In this document: positions 63,826 to 64,000 of the stretch, one piece after another
How the letters are laid out: each line of letters begins with the position of its first letter
Numbering within the stretch: the stretch's first letter is position 1
Made by a program: the position numbers and the translations under genes
NCBI RefSeq assembly: GCF_007280575.1
Contig: NZ_VKJP01000004.1
Coordinates: 1 to 64,000 of the forward strand
Origin: Streptomyces benahoarensis
GTDB taxonomy: Bacteria; Actinomycetota; Actinomycetes; Streptomycetales; Streptomycetaceae
Direction of reading: 5' to 3'
Length of the DNA: 64,000 bases
Notes under the pieces: generated by a model
Told to the model about the DNA's origin: nothing
What the model saw: the letters and a program-made list of their open reading frames with translations, nothing else
Database searches by the model: none

Positions 63826-64000
63826 CTGAGGAGCTCTCCTTCGCAAGGGGTGATCGGCGTACGCGGGCCAACCGAGGAAAGGTGGAAAGAGGATGGGGGC
63901 GCGGGGAAAATGCGGTAAGCGGACGGTTTTCAGAACTCCGTCCGACTCCCGGAGACCAGTAAAGGGGTAAGAAACCCAGCTCACGCAAATAAGAGCACCG
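63826..64000. other. eshA upstream region
   Basis: 175 bases to the window end, with AT content well above the average (about 63880-63990), consistent with the operon promoter. No hexamer pair is clear enough to call. Confidence 0.4.

Overview
The window is from the chromosome of a Streptomyces. It has very high GC with strongly GC-biased third codon positions, many GTG and TTG starts, 4-base ATGA/GTGA gene overlaps, BldG and WblA developmental regulators, and a 2-methylisoborneol (MIB) operon. From about 1 to 51.1 kb the gene order is a conserved actinobacterial core block. It matches, from memory, S. coelicolor holB through the SCO3580s and, with gaps, M. tuberculosis Rv3644c (holB) to Rv3683.

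Layout. 0-8 kb: DNA replication and topology (holB, a dTMP kinase fused to an MFS-like membrane domain, topA). 8-16 kb: a collagen-like membrane protein, a DUF2752 protein, a secreted protein, a methyltransferase, a lipoprotein and the proton-pumping pyrophosphatase HppA. 16-19.5 kb: BldG and its anti-sigma partner, divergent from an MrfA-like helicase. 19.5-25.4 kb: a leftward Tad/Flp pilus-type operon (Ssd, TadA, TadB, TadC, then a Flp-like pilin, TadE and a TadE/G-like protein). 25.9-34.6 kb: a HAD phosphatase, a degenerate Fic-like protein, a ParA/CooC-type ATPase, acetyl-CoA synthetase, NhaA, a holin-like membrane protein and an epoxide-hydrolase-like enzyme. 35-43.7 kb: the MarP protease, two NUDIX enzymes, endonuclease III, Crp, a nucleotidyltransferase, a metallo-beta-lactamase-fold enzyme, RidA, a DUF4177 protein and a lipoprotein-like hypothetical. 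43.9-51.1 kb: a pair of ArsA/Get3-like ATPases, WblA, a class A penicillin-binding protein, a YqeY protein and a metallophosphoesterase.

A tRNA-Pro(CGG) at 51,236 marks a boundary. Beyond it lie accessory genes: a histidine kinase/response regulator pair followed by an FtsX-type ABC transporter; a WhiJ-like trio (HATPase, XRE/DUF5753 regulator, DUF397-like protein); and a leftward operon of eshA, MIB synthase and geranyl-diphosphate C-methyltransferase. In S. coelicolor that operon is SCO7699-SCO7701, far from this core block, so its position here suggests relocation or separate acquisition.

The most interesting system is this last operon. EshA combines a cyclic-nucleotide-binding domain with an HK97-like (family 2B encapsulin) shell domain. 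The MIB synthase carries a long disordered N-terminal domain, expected to load it into the shell. The methyltransferase makes the 2-methyl-GPP substrate. The whole is a candidate protein nanocompartment for odorant terpene synthesis. Other items worth attention are two structured leader-like intergenic regions flanking the two-component operon, a pair of compensating frameshifts in a small membrane protein, a TadE-like gene that has lost its stop codon, and a tandem-repeat element upstream of the pilin gene.
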